Below, in pieces: positions 7,723 through 15,766 of a stretch of 64,000 nt of DNA (position 1 is its first letter; every line of letters starts with the position of its first letter). A model generated the notes under the pieces. That model ran no database searches. It saw only the letters and a list, made by a program, of their open reading frames with translations, and was not told the DNA's origin. Source of the stretch: an uncultured Oscillospiraceae bacterium (lineage in GTDB: Bacteria; Bacillota; Clostridia; Oscillospirales; Oscillospiraceae); assembly GCA_910579965.1 (NCBI GenBank), contig CAJTWF010000002.1, positions 1-64,000 of the forward strand. Direction: 5' to 3'. A program made the translations under genes and the position numbers.

Positions 7723-9837
7723 ATGAAGCGAATCCTCCAAAACGCCATAGCGCTGGCAGTGGTCATTATTGTCCTTTTTATCGTCGTGCCCCTGCCCACG
7801 CAGCTGCTGGACATTCTGCTGGTGGTCAACATCTCCCTGTCCATGCTCATCCTGGTGATCACCATGACCGTGGCGGACGCGCTGGACTTCTCCATCTTCC
7901 CGTCCCTGCTGCTGATTACCACCCTGTTTCGATTGGGACTGAACATCTCCACCACCCGGCAGATCCTGGGCAACAACGGCCAGGCCGGCGCGGTGATCCA
8001 GTCCTTCGGAAACATGATTACCCAGGGGAATATCGTCCTGGGCTTCATCATCTTCCTGATTATTGTGCTGGTGCAGATGATCGTGGTCACCAAGGGCGCG
8101 GAGCGCGTATCCGAGGTGGCGGCCCGATTCACCCTGGACGCCATGCCCGGCAAGCAGATGGCCATTGACGCGGACCTCAGCTCCGGCCTCATCGACGAGC
8201 AGGGGGCCAAGGCCCGCCGGGCCAAGATCCAGAAGGAGGCCGACTTCTACGGCGCCATGGACGGCGCTACCAAGTTCGTCAAGGGCGACGCCACCCTGGG
8301 CCTTATCGTTACGGCCATCAACTTTGTGGGCGGCCTGATCCTGGGCGTGACCATGGGCGGCATGGAGCTGAGCGCGGCCCTGTCCACCTACTCCATCGCC
8401 ACCATCGGCGACGGCCTTGTCTCCCAGATTCCCTCCCTGATGATCTCTACCGCAACCGCTATGGTGGTCACCCGAACCGTCTCTGACGGCAGCCTCAACG
8501 ACGACGTGGTCCGCCAGTTCGGCAGCCAGCCCCGGGCCATCCTCACGGCCGGTCTGGTGGTGGCCCTGCTGGGCCTGATCCCCGGCACGCCCCACGCGGC
8601 GCTGCTGATCGTAGGCGCGGGCCTCACCGCCGCCGGCTGGTTCATGAGCACACGCCTGGACCGGGAGAAGGCGGAGGAGGAGGCCGCGGCCCTGGCGGAG
8701 GAGACCGCCCCGGCGGAGGAGATGGTCCCCAACGCCGCGGACTATTACAAGGATATCAACAACGTCTACAGCCTTCTGACAGTGGACCCCATCGAGATGG
8801 CCTTCGGCTACAGCCTTCTCCCCATGGTGGATGAGAACAACGGCGGCAAGCTCATCGGGCGCAACGCCCTCTTCCGCCGGCAGTACGCCCAGGATATGGG
8901 CGTTGTCATCCCCTCCATCCGCTTCCACGACTCCTCCGCACTGGGCACCAACCAGTACGTCATCAAGATTAAGGGCGAGGAGGTGGCCCGGGGGGAGATC
9001 CTGGTGGACTACTTCCTGGCCCTGGAGCCGGCCAATCCCACCGGGGAGATCGACGGCATTGAGACCGTGGAGCCAGCCTACGGCATCCCCTCCCGGTGGA
9101 TTCTGCCGGAGAACAAGGAGATGGCCGAGATCTACGGCTATACGGTCATCGACCCCCTGAGCGTCATGCAGACCCACTTAAGCGAGGTCATCCGCTCCCA
9201 CGCCCACGAGCTGCTGGGCCGGGCGGAGGTGATCCAGCTGGTGGAGAACCTCAAGCGCACCTCTCCGGAGGTGGTGGAGGAGACGGTGCCCGCGCTGCTC
9301 TCCTACGCCCAGCTGGAGCGCATTCTCCGCAACCTCCTGCGGGAGGGGGTCCCCATCCGGGACCTGGGCACCATCCTGGAGACAGCCGGCACGGCCCTGG
9401 CCACAACCAAGGATCTGGATATGGTCAGCGAGAACATACGCGCCGCCCTGGCCCGCACCATCACCCGCCGCTTCTGCGAGCACGGGCAGCTGCGGGTGGT
9501 CACCCTGGACGCGGAGGTGGAGAAGCGTGTCATCTCCTCTCTGAGCAAGAACGAGCAGGGCATCTATCTGGCCATGGGACCGGATCTCATGCAGCAGATC
9601 ATCACCCAGCTGGCGGAGTACATCAAGAAGTTCAACGACCTCAGCCAGACGCCCATTGTCCTGACCAGTCAGGTCATCCGCATCTACTTAAGCAGGATGC
9701 TCTCCCAGTTCTACCCCAACCTGTACGTGCTGGCCTTCAACGAGATCACCAGCGACGTGCAGATCCAGTCCCTGGGCAACGTGACGCTGCCCCGCGACGC
9801 CGCCGGGCGGCCTGAGAGAAGGGCGGCGGCGGTATGA
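7723..9837 (+). CDS. flhA: Flagellar export apparatus protein FlhA
   Basis: FlhA is the large export-gate protein that docks chaperone-substrate complexes. The 704-residue product has the N-terminal membrane domain with eight or so hydrophobic segments (about 1-310), including the FHIPEP-family stretch FSIFPSLLLITTLFRLGLN, then the cytoplasmic domain (about 340-690). The ATG follows AGGAAAGG. The stop overlaps the start of the sigma factor gene by ATGA. flhF and flhG, usually next in Gram-positives, are not here. Confidence 0.96.
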   Translation: MKRILQNAIALAVVIIVLFIVVPLPTQLLDILLVVNISLSMLILVITMTVADALDFSIFPSLLLITTLFRLGLNISTTRQILGNNGQAGAVIQSFGNMITQGNIVLGFIIFLIIVLVQMIVVTKGAERVSEVAARFTLDAMPGKQMAIDADLSSGLIDEQGAKARRAKIQKEADFYGAMDGATKFVKGDATLGLIVTAINFVGGLILGVTMGGMELSAALSTYSIATIGDGLVSQIPSLMISTATAMVVTRTVSDGSLNDDVVRQFGSQPRAILTAGLVVALLGLIPGTPHAALLIVGAGLTAAGWFMSTRLDREKAEEEAAALAEETAPAEEMVPNAADYYKDINNVYSLLTVDPIEMAFGYSLLPMVDENNGGKLIGRNALFRRQYAQDMGVVIPSIRFHDSSALGTNQYVIKIKGEEVARGEILVDYFLALEPANPTGEIDGIETVEPAYGIPSRWILPENKEMAEIYGYTVIDPLSVMQTHLSEVIRSHAHELLGRAEVIQLVENLKRTSPEVVEETVPALLSYAQLERILRNLLREGVPIRDLGTILETAGTALATTKDLDMVSENIRAALARTITRRFCEHGQLRVVTLDAEVEKRVISSLSKNEQGIYLAMGPDLMQQIITQLAEYIKKFNDLSQTPIVLTSQVIRIYLSRMLSQFYPNLYVLAFNEITSDVQIQSLGNVTLPRDAAGRPERRAAAV

Positions 9838-10652
9838 CGGGCCCGGGGAACCAGCCGGAGCTCCGGACGCTCTCCTATACCCAGGCGGAGCTGGACGCCA
9901 TGAGCAAGGAGGATCTCCTCCTGCTCTACAAGAGCAGCGGCTGTCAGGACCTGAAGTGGCCCCTGGCCCTGCGGTACGTGGGGCTGGTGAAGTCCATCGC
10001 CCTCCAGGTGCGGGGCATCTACTCCAGCTTTGCCCAGGTGGACGACATCATCAACGAGGGCGTGCTGGCCCTGGTGGGGGCTGTCGACAAGTTTGACCCA
10101 GACAAGGGCATCAAGTTCGAGACCTTTGTCTCCAAGCGGATCCGGGGGGCGGTGATTGATCTGGCCCGCCGGCAGGACTGGGTGCCCCGCAGCGTGCGGC
10201 GGAAGGCCCGGGAGATTGACCAGGCCAGCGTGGAGCTCTTTGCCGAGCTGGGCCGGTATCCCACAGACGAGGAGATCGCCGGGCGGCTGGGCATCACCCA
10301 GGATCAGTACCAGGAGGATCTGGCCAACTCCTCCCTGTGCAACATCCTCTCCCTGGACTCCATCTTCGACGATCCGGAGCAGGGGGGCATGGACGTGCCC
10401 GACAGCGGCTCTGTGGGCCGGCCGGAGGACTCCCTGCTGCGCAGGGAGCTGCTGGACACCCTGACGGAGGGCATCACCTCCCTGCGGGAGAACGAGCAGC
10501 TGGTGGTGTCCCTGTACTACAAGAAAAACCTCAGCATGAAGGAGATCGCCCAGGTGATGGAGGTCAGCGAGCCCCGCATCTCCCAGATCCACTCCCGGGC
10601 CATCCAGAAGCTGAAGCTGTACATGAATCGCTACATCAACGGGGAGGCCTAG
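9834..10652 (+). CDS. fliA: RNA polymerase sigma factor for flagellar genes (FliA/SigD, sigma-28)
   Basis: This 272-residue sigma-70 family protein directs late flagellar and chemotaxis transcription. Region 2 is visible at about residues 55-115 (VDDIINEGVLALVGAVDKF, FETFVSKRIRGAVIDLAR), region 3 at about 130-170 and region 4 at about 205-260 with a helix-turn-helix (MKEIAQVMEVSEPRISQIHS). Location directly after flhA, with an ATGA overlap, makes FliA/SigD the right subgroup. A matching promoter (TAAC-N15-GACGATAA) is present before fliD. No anti-sigma factor FlgM is in the window. Confidence 0.95.
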   Translation: MTGPGNQPELRTLSYTQAELDAMSKEDLLLLYKSSGCQDLKWPLALRYVGLVKSIALQVRGIYSSFAQVDDIINEGVLALVGAVDKFDPDKGIKFETFVSKRIRGAVIDLARRQDWVPRSVRRKAREIDQASVELFAELGRYPTDEEIAGRLGITQDQYQEDLANSSLCNILSLDSIFDDPEQGGMDVPDSGSVGRPEDSLLRRELLDTLTEGITSLRENEQLVVSLYYKKNLSMKEIAQVMEVSEPRISQIHSRAIQKLKLYMNRYINGEA

Positions 10653-10685
10653 GCCGGCCCCACGCAAGAGAGGAGTGCCAACGCA

Positions 10686-11441
10686 ATGTTCAAGGGCTTC
10701 TATCAGCTCACCTCGGGGATGCTCTCCCAGGGCCGGCGGCTGGACGTGGTGAGCCACAATATGACCAACATCTCCACCGCGGGCTACAAGGCGGAGCGCT
10801 ACACCGACAGCACCTTCGAGGAGGTGATGATCAGCCGGGTGGGCAACAAGGACAAGACCCAGACCCAGGAGATCGGGCAGGAGACCTTCATCCTGGCCCC
10901 CAGCCGGCTCTACACGGACTACGAGCAGGGCGCGCCGGAGGAGACCACGCTGCCCCTGGACTTCTGCATCCAGGGGGAGGGGTTCTTCGCCATCTCCCGG
11001 GACGGGGAGATCGGCTACACCCGCTCCGGCGCCTTCACCCTGGACGACGAGGGCTATCTGTGCCTGGCCGGACAGGGGCGGGTGCTGGACAACCAGGGCC
11101 AGGAGATCGGCCTGCCCACGGACGATCTGTACGTGGATAAGTTCGGCGGGCTCTACAGCAACACCAACCGCAACTACTTCGCCACCCTGGGGGTGTACGC
11201 CTTCCCGGACAACCAGGAGCTGGAGCAGAACGACCGGGGCCTCTACGTGGGCCAGGGCGCGGCCCTCAGCGAGGACTACACCATCCTCCACGGCTTTGTG
11301 GAGCGGTCCAACGTGAACATGGTCCAGGAGATGGTGGCCATGATGACTACCCAGCGGGCCCTCCAGAGCGCGGCCCAGATTACCCAGATTTACGATCAGG
11401 TGATTACCCGGGCCACCACGGAGCTGGGACGGCTGGGGTAA
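10686..11441 (+). CDS. Flagellar rod/hook-basal body protein (FlgF/FlgG family, FlhO-like)
   Basis: This is one of two consecutive FlgF/FlgG-type proteins. Residues 1-30 form the rod domain with LDVVSHNMTNISTAGYKAER, and the C-terminus has the matching coiled segment NVNMVQEMVAMMTTQRALQS. The central part has the family pattern IQGEGFFAIS. At 251 residues it is the size of a proximal-rod protein. In Bacillus, two such genes are flhO and flhP; whether this one is FlgF-like or FlhO-like needs a tree. Confidence 0.9.
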   Translation: MFKGFYQLTSGMLSQGRRLDVVSHNMTNISTAGYKAERYTDSTFEEVMISRVGNKDKTQTQEIGQETFILAPSRLYTDYEQGAPEETTLPLDFCIQGEGFFAISRDGEIGYTRSGAFTLDDEGYLCLAGQGRVLDNQGQEIGLPTDDLYVDKFGGLYSNTNRNYFATLGVYAFPDNQELEQNDRGLYVGQGAALSEDYTILHGFVERSNVNMVQEMVAMMTTQRALQSAAQITQIYDQVITRATTELGRLG

Positions 11442-11503
11442 GAGATAAGCGGAGATAGACGGCATAGAGCGCCGAAAACAGGGAAAGGGAGGCTTGATGG
11501 GCC

Positions 11504-12268
11504 ATGAATATGTCATTTTACAGCGCCGCAGTAGGCGCGTACCAGCAGAATCTTCGCATGAACGTACAGGCCAACAACATCGCCAACGTGAACACCCAGG
11601 GCTTCCGGGCGGAGCGGGTGGCCTTCGGCCAGCTGATGAACCGGGACGTCAACGGCATTGACGGAGTGCAGCTGCCCAAGGGCACCGGCACCCGGGTGAT
11701 CCAGGCCACGCCGGACCACTCCACCAGGGGCTACATAGACACCGGGCGGCGGTTTGACTTTGCCATCAACGGCAAGGGATTCTTCGCCCTCTATGACCCC
11801 GCAGACGGAGAGATCTCCTACAGCCGGGACGGCTCCTTTATGGCCGCAGAGTTCCTGGTGCCGCCGGAGGAGGGCGCGGAGCCCGACAAGGACGGCGAGG
11901 AACCCCAGCCCACCTCCGTGTGGCGGCTGAGCGACAACGAGGGCCGGTGCGTGCTGGACCCCCAGGGAAACTTCATCGTCATTGACCTGGAGGACAAGGA
12001 CGCGCCCCTGGAGCTGGGCGTATTCGACTACGCCATTCACGAGGGCATGCTCCACGCGGACAGCTCCCGCTTTGTGGCCACGGAGCGCAACGGCCAGCTC
12101 TACATGGGCACGGGAGAGGTCAAGCGGGGGCTGCTGGAGATGAGCAACACGGACATTGCCACGGAATTTGTGAAGGTCATCGAGTCCCAGCGGGCCTACG
12201 GCTATGCACTGAAAATGATGCAGACCTCCGACGAGATCGAGACCACCATCAACGGCCTGAGAGGCTAA
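11504..12268 (+). CDS. Flagellar rod/hook-basal body protein (FlgG family, FlhP-like)
   Basis: This is the second FlgF/FlgG-type protein, 254 residues. The N-terminal rod motif is MNVQANNIANVNTQGFRAER, the central motif FAINGKGFFALYDPADGEISYSRDGSF corresponds to the family core, and the C-terminal ATEFVKVIESQRAYGYALKM packs with the N-terminus in the rod. A GGGAGG site lies 10 bases before the chosen ATG; a second in-frame ATG two codons on is also possible. It is probably the distal rod protein FlgG or its FlhP paralogue. Confidence 0.9.
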   Translation: MNMSFYSAAVGAYQQNLRMNVQANNIANVNTQGFRAERVAFGQLMNRDVNGIDGVQLPKGTGTRVIQATPDHSTRGYIDTGRRFDFAINGKGFFALYDPADGEISYSRDGSFMAAEFLVPPEEGAEPDKDGEEPQPTSVWRLSDNEGRCVLDPQGNFIVIDLEDKDAPLELGVFDYAIHEGMLHADSSRFVATERNGQLYMGTGEVKRGLLEMSNTDIATEFVKVIESQRAYGYALKMMQTSDEIETTINGLRG

Positions 12269-12281
12269 CGGGGAGGCAGCT

Positions 12282-12905
12282 ATGGAGATAAAAAACTTTG
12301 ACGAGCTCAGCTCCTTGGAGATCGACACCCTCCGGGAGATCGGCAGCATCGGCACGGGCAACGCCGCCACGGCCCTGAGCCAGATGATCGGCAAGGAGGT
12401 GCGCATCACCCTGCCGGAGGTGCGCATCATGGGCTACAACGAGGCCATCGAGTGGATCGGCGGACCGGAGCAGGTGACGGCCGGCGTGCTGGTGGGCATG
12501 AGCGGCCAGATGAGCGGCGTGATGCTCTCCGTGCAGAAGCTGGGGTTTATCAACCTGGTGCTGGAGCAGATGCTGGGCCATCCCATTGAGGACTACCACC
12601 AGCTCGACGAGCTGGGGAAATCCACCCTGGTGGAGGTGGGCAACATCATGATTTCCACCTTTATCAACGCCCTCTCCGGGCTGTCGAACATCTCGGTGAA
12701 CCTGACCGTGCCCGCCTTTGCGGTGGATATGCAGGGGGCCATTCTCTCGGTCCCCATGGCGGCCTACGGCGGCATGAGCGACTATCTGATGACCATTGGG
12801 GGAAACTTTGTGTGCGAGGAGGAGCAGGTCCCCTGCCGCCTGCTTCTTTCGCCGGATCTCGGATCTCTTAATTTCTTACTGAAAAAGCTGGGCGTTGCGG
12901 AATGA
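12282..12905 (+). CDS. cheC: CheY-P phosphatase CheC
   Basis: CheC dephosphorylates CheY-P and, with CheD, takes part in chemotactic adaptation. The 207-residue protein is a single CheC domain. The second active-site signature is intact (S-TLV-E-VG-N, in the segment KSTLVEVGNIMISTFINA). In the first, D-TLR-E-IG-S, the usual Asn is Ser (residue 22), so this half-site may be weak. The stop overlaps the start of cheD, consistent with their working as a complex. The GGGAGG-type site lies just upstream. Confidence 0.94.
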   Translation: MEIKNFDELSSLEIDTLREIGSIGTGNAATALSQMIGKEVRITLPEVRIMGYNEAIEWIGGPEQVTAGVLVGMSGQMSGVMLSVQKLGFINLVLEQMLGHPIEDYHQLDELGKSTLVEVGNIMISTFINALSGLSNISVNLTVPAFAVDMQGAILSVPMAAYGGMSDYLMTIGGNFVCEEEQVPCRLLLSPDLGSLNFLLKKLGVAE

Positions 12906-13381
12906 ACGATAAAATTACGGTTGGGATTGCGGACATGAAGATAGCCCAGGGCTCCGGCATCCTGATCACCTATGCTCTGGGCTCATGTATCGGCCTGTGT
13001 TTCCACGATCCCCGGCTGAAGCTGGGGGCGCTGCTGCACATTATGCTGCCGCTGAATATGGAGACAGGCAGAAAAAATCCCATGAAATACGCGGACACCG
13101 GCATCAGGGAAACCCTGCGGCAGCTGGAGGCGAAGGGGGCCTCTAAGAGCCGGATGACGGTGAAGATTGCCGGCGGGGCCAAGATGTTCGAGGTCAACGG
13201 CGGCAATCTGGGAAATATCGGACAGCGGAATATTGAGAGCGTCCACCTCATCCTCCGCAAGGAGGGCATCCGCCTGATGGCGGAGGACGTGGGGGGCACG
13301 GTGGCCCGCACCCTGCTCTTTGACGTGGTCAGCGGCCAAGGGTGCATCCGCTCCTACGGACGGCAGGACGTGCTGTTCTAG
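12902..13381 (+). CDS. cheD: Chemoreceptor glutamine deamidase CheD
   Basis: CheD deamidates specific glutamines in chemoreceptors and stimulates CheC. The 159-residue product has the catalytic triad in the expected places: Thr23, Cys29 (YALGSCIG) and His46 (GALLHIMLP). It also keeps the C-terminal TLLFDVVSG and the KIAGGAKMF segment. It overlaps cheC by ATGA. The likely receptor partner in this window is the chemoreceptor at 22385. Confidence 0.95.
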   Translation: MNDKITVGIADMKIAQGSGILITYALGSCIGLCFHDPRLKLGALLHIMLPLNMETGRKNPMKYADTGIRETLRQLEAKGASKSRMTVKIAGGAKMFEVNGGNLGNIGQRNIESVHLILRKEGIRLMAEDVGGTVARTLLFDVVSGQGCIRSYGRQDVLF

Positions 13382-13432
13382 GGACAGCACCCAGGAGAAA
13401 AGCGAATTTTATAGTAGATAGGAGTGTCAGTC

Positions 13433-14371
13433 ATGGCTGAGATGCAAAACAACAAGATCTTATTGGAGTCCGGCACCAATGAGATGGAGATCATGGAGTT
13501 TACCATTGGGGGCAATCTGTACGGCATCAACGTGGCCAAGGTCAAGGAGATCATGATCTCTGCCGCGGTCAAGCCCATGCCCCATGCCCACCCGGCGGTG
13601 GAGGGCATCTTCAAGCCCCGAGACGCTGTTATCACGGTGGTGGATCTGCCCAAGTACCTCTACGGCGAGTCCAGCGGGAAGGGGGAAAAGGACATCTTTA
13701 TCATCACCAATTTCAACAAGATGTTCATCGCCTTCCGCGTCCACGCGGTGGTGCGCATCAGCCGCATCTCCTGGACGGACATCCAGAAGCCGGACAAGAC
13801 CGTGTCCGGCGGCGCGGAGGGCGTGGCCACGGGTATCGCCCAGTGCGGCGACGAGCTGGTCACCATCCTGGACTTTGAGCGCATTGTGGCGGAGATCGCC
13901 CCGGAGACCTCCATCCAGATCGAGGAGATCGACACCCTGGGCCCCCGCAGCCGCAACGATCAGCCCATTTGGGTGGCGGAGGACTCGGTGCTGCTCTCGA
14001 AGATGATCGAGAGCTCCCTGCGCAAGGCGGGGTATATGAACCTGCGCATGTTCCCCAACGGCCGGGAGCTGTGGGACGCGCTGTGCGAGCTGCCGGCGGG
14101 AGAGAGCCTGGACAACAGGGTTTCCCTGGTGATCACCGACATTGAGATGCCCCAGATGGACGGCCACCGCCTGACCAAGCTGATTAAGGACAACCAGCGC
14201 TTCCAGGCCATTCCCCTGATTATCTTCTCCTCCCTTATCAGCGAGGAGATGCGCATCAAGGGCCGCCAGCTGGGGGCGGACGAGCAGCTGACCAAGCCGG
14301 AAATCGGCCATTTGGTGGACGTGATGGACCACCTGCTGGCCCGGGCGGCGGAGCAGAAGGCCGCCAAGTAG
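13433..14371 (+). CDS. cheV: Chemotaxis coupling protein CheV (CheW-receiver fusion)
   Basis: CheV joins a CheW-like receptor-coupling domain (about residues 10-160; NLYGINVAKVKEIM, FKPRDAVITVVDLPKYL) to a receiver domain (about 175-305) whose phosphoacceptor lies in VITDIEMPQMDG. I chose ATG 13433 over an upstream in-frame GTG because TAGGAG lies at a good distance (8 bases) from the ATG and overlaps the GTG. The product is 312 residues. CheA, CheW and CheB are not in the window, so they must be encoded elsewhere. Confidence 0.94.
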   Translation: MAEMQNNKILLESGTNEMEIMEFTIGGNLYGINVAKVKEIMISAAVKPMPHAHPAVEGIFKPRDAVITVVDLPKYLYGESSGKGEKDIFIITNFNKMFIAFRVHAVVRISRISWTDIQKPDKTVSGGAEGVATGIAQCGDELVTILDFERIVAEIAPETSIQIEEIDTLGPRSRNDQPIWVAEDSVLLSKMIESSLRKAGYMNLRMFPNGRELWDALCELPAGESLDNRVSLVITDIEMPQMDGHRLTKLIKDNQRFQAIPLIIFSSLISEEMRIKGRQLGADEQLTKPEIGHLVDVMDHLLARAAEQKAAK

Positions 14372-14393
14372 GAGCAGGGGAAGGAGACGTACT

Positions 14394-15650
14394 ATGGCGA
14401 ACAACAGCAAATATATCGTCCGGCAGCCCATCAAGGACCTCCAGGGCAAAATCCTGGGGTACGAGATCCGCTACGCCGGAGAGGACAAGGCCTACGACGG
14501 CGGCGAGAGAGGAAACGACTTTGCCGCCGCGGACATGATCTACAGCTTTTTGACCCAGAATGCGGGCAAGGCGCTGAAGGACGGTGTGAACTTTATGACG
14601 TTCACCACCAACCTGCTGATGAAGCAGGCGCCCCGGCTCTTCACTCCCGGCGATCTGGTGATCCAGGTGGACGACAGCGTCATCATTCACCCCTTGGCGC
14701 TGCGTTTTGTGGAGCGCTACGCCCAGAACGGGTACAAGGTGGCGGTCAATGAGTTCCAGTTTTCGCCCCGGTATATCTCCCTTTTGGATAAATTCGACTA
14801 TATCAAGATCAACTTCAAGACCACCAGCGACTCCGCCATCCGCAGCATTGTGGAGATGGCCCACGGCATGGGCAAGAAGTGCGTAGCCACCTGCGTGGAC
14901 GACGAGGACCTCTATCAGAAGACCTTTGTGATGGAGGTGGACGCCATGGAGGGCCGGTATGTGGCGGAGCAGATGTTCACTGCCGTCCACTCCAGCGGGT
15001 ATCTCCAGAGCAACTTCTTCCGCCTGATGGTGGCCATCACCAAGGATGAACCCAATGTGGAGGAGATCGAGCAGATCATCTCCATGGACGCCACCCTGAC
15101 CTACAGCCTGCTGCGGATCGTCAACTCGGCCTATTTTGCCCTGCGCAACCGCGCCACGGACGTGCATCAGGCCATTGTGGCCCTGGGTCTGAGCCAGCTG
15201 CGCCAGTGGATCTACCTGCTGGGCACCGCCGACGCCCAGGGTGAGCTGGACGCGAGTCAGGAGGAGATGCTCAAGCTGTCCCTCACCCGCGCCACCTTTG
15301 CCAGCGAACTGATGAAATATGCCAAGGATATGCCCATTTCCCGGAACGACGCGTACCTGATGGGCATGTTCTCCACTCTCACCTACCTGATTGCCGCGCC
15401 CATGGAGGAGATTCTGGCGGATATCCCCGTGGCGCAGCCGGTGAAGGACGCGCTCATCAACCACGAGGGGCGCTGCGGCGTACTCTATGACCTGGTCATC
15501 AACTATGGCCGGGCGGACTGGGCCGCAATCGGCGAGCAGGCCAAGGAGCTGGGGCTCCCCGAAGACCAGCTGGCGGACATCTATTTCCGCTGCGTGGAAG
15601 AGGTAAACCGGATCTGGCAGCAGCTGATGGACACCAGTGGAGTGAACTGA
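14394..15650 (+). CDS. Degenerate EAL plus HDOD signalling protein (YuxH-like)
   Basis: This 418-residue protein joins an N-terminal EAL-like domain (about 1-195) to a C-terminal HDOD domain (about 200-390; MDATLTYSLLRIVNSAYF, VHQAIVALGLSQLRQWI). The EAL domain lacks the catalytic residues: YEIRYAGE stands where the EAL motif region is expected, and YIKINF replaces the usual K-I-D, so phosphodiesterase activity is unlikely. Such proteins are known in motile bacteria, mostly as regulators, but this one's function is not known. It is the last gene of the co-directional motility operon, with a terminator just after it. Confidence 0.85.
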   Translation: MANNSKYIVRQPIKDLQGKILGYEIRYAGEDKAYDGGERGNDFAAADMIYSFLTQNAGKALKDGVNFMTFTTNLLMKQAPRLFTPGDLVIQVDDSVIIHPLALRFVERYAQNGYKVAVNEFQFSPRYISLLDKFDYIKINFKTTSDSAIRSIVEMAHGMGKKCVATCVDDEDLYQKTFVMEVDAMEGRYVAEQMFTAVHSSGYLQSNFFRLMVAITKDEPNVEEIEQIISMDATLTYSLLRIVNSAYFALRNRATDVHQAIVALGLSQLRQWIYLLGTADAQGELDASQEEMLKLSLTRATFASELMKYAKDMPISRNDAYLMGMFSTLTYLIAAPMEEILADIPVAQPVKDALINHEGRCGVLYDLVINYGRADWAAIGEQAKELGLPEDQLADIYFRCVEEVNRIWQQLMDTSGVN

Positions 15651-15660
15651 AAAAGAGAGA

Positions 15661-15699
15661 CCGGACCAGCCGCGGCAGAGCGGCTGATCCGGTTTTTTT
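15661..15699 (+). terminator. Rho-independent terminator of the motility operon
   Basis: A 13-base-pair stem (CCGGACCAGCCGC with its near-perfect partner, one mismatch) and 6-base loop are followed by seven T. It lies 10 bases after the EAL-HDOD gene and separates it from the convergent ComFB-domain gene. Confidence 0.9.
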
Positions 15700-15766
15700 G
15701 AAGGAGATATCAAATTCCGCTGACCCGTTTCTCACGAGAGAAGGGCGATTTACGCAATAAACGCCG

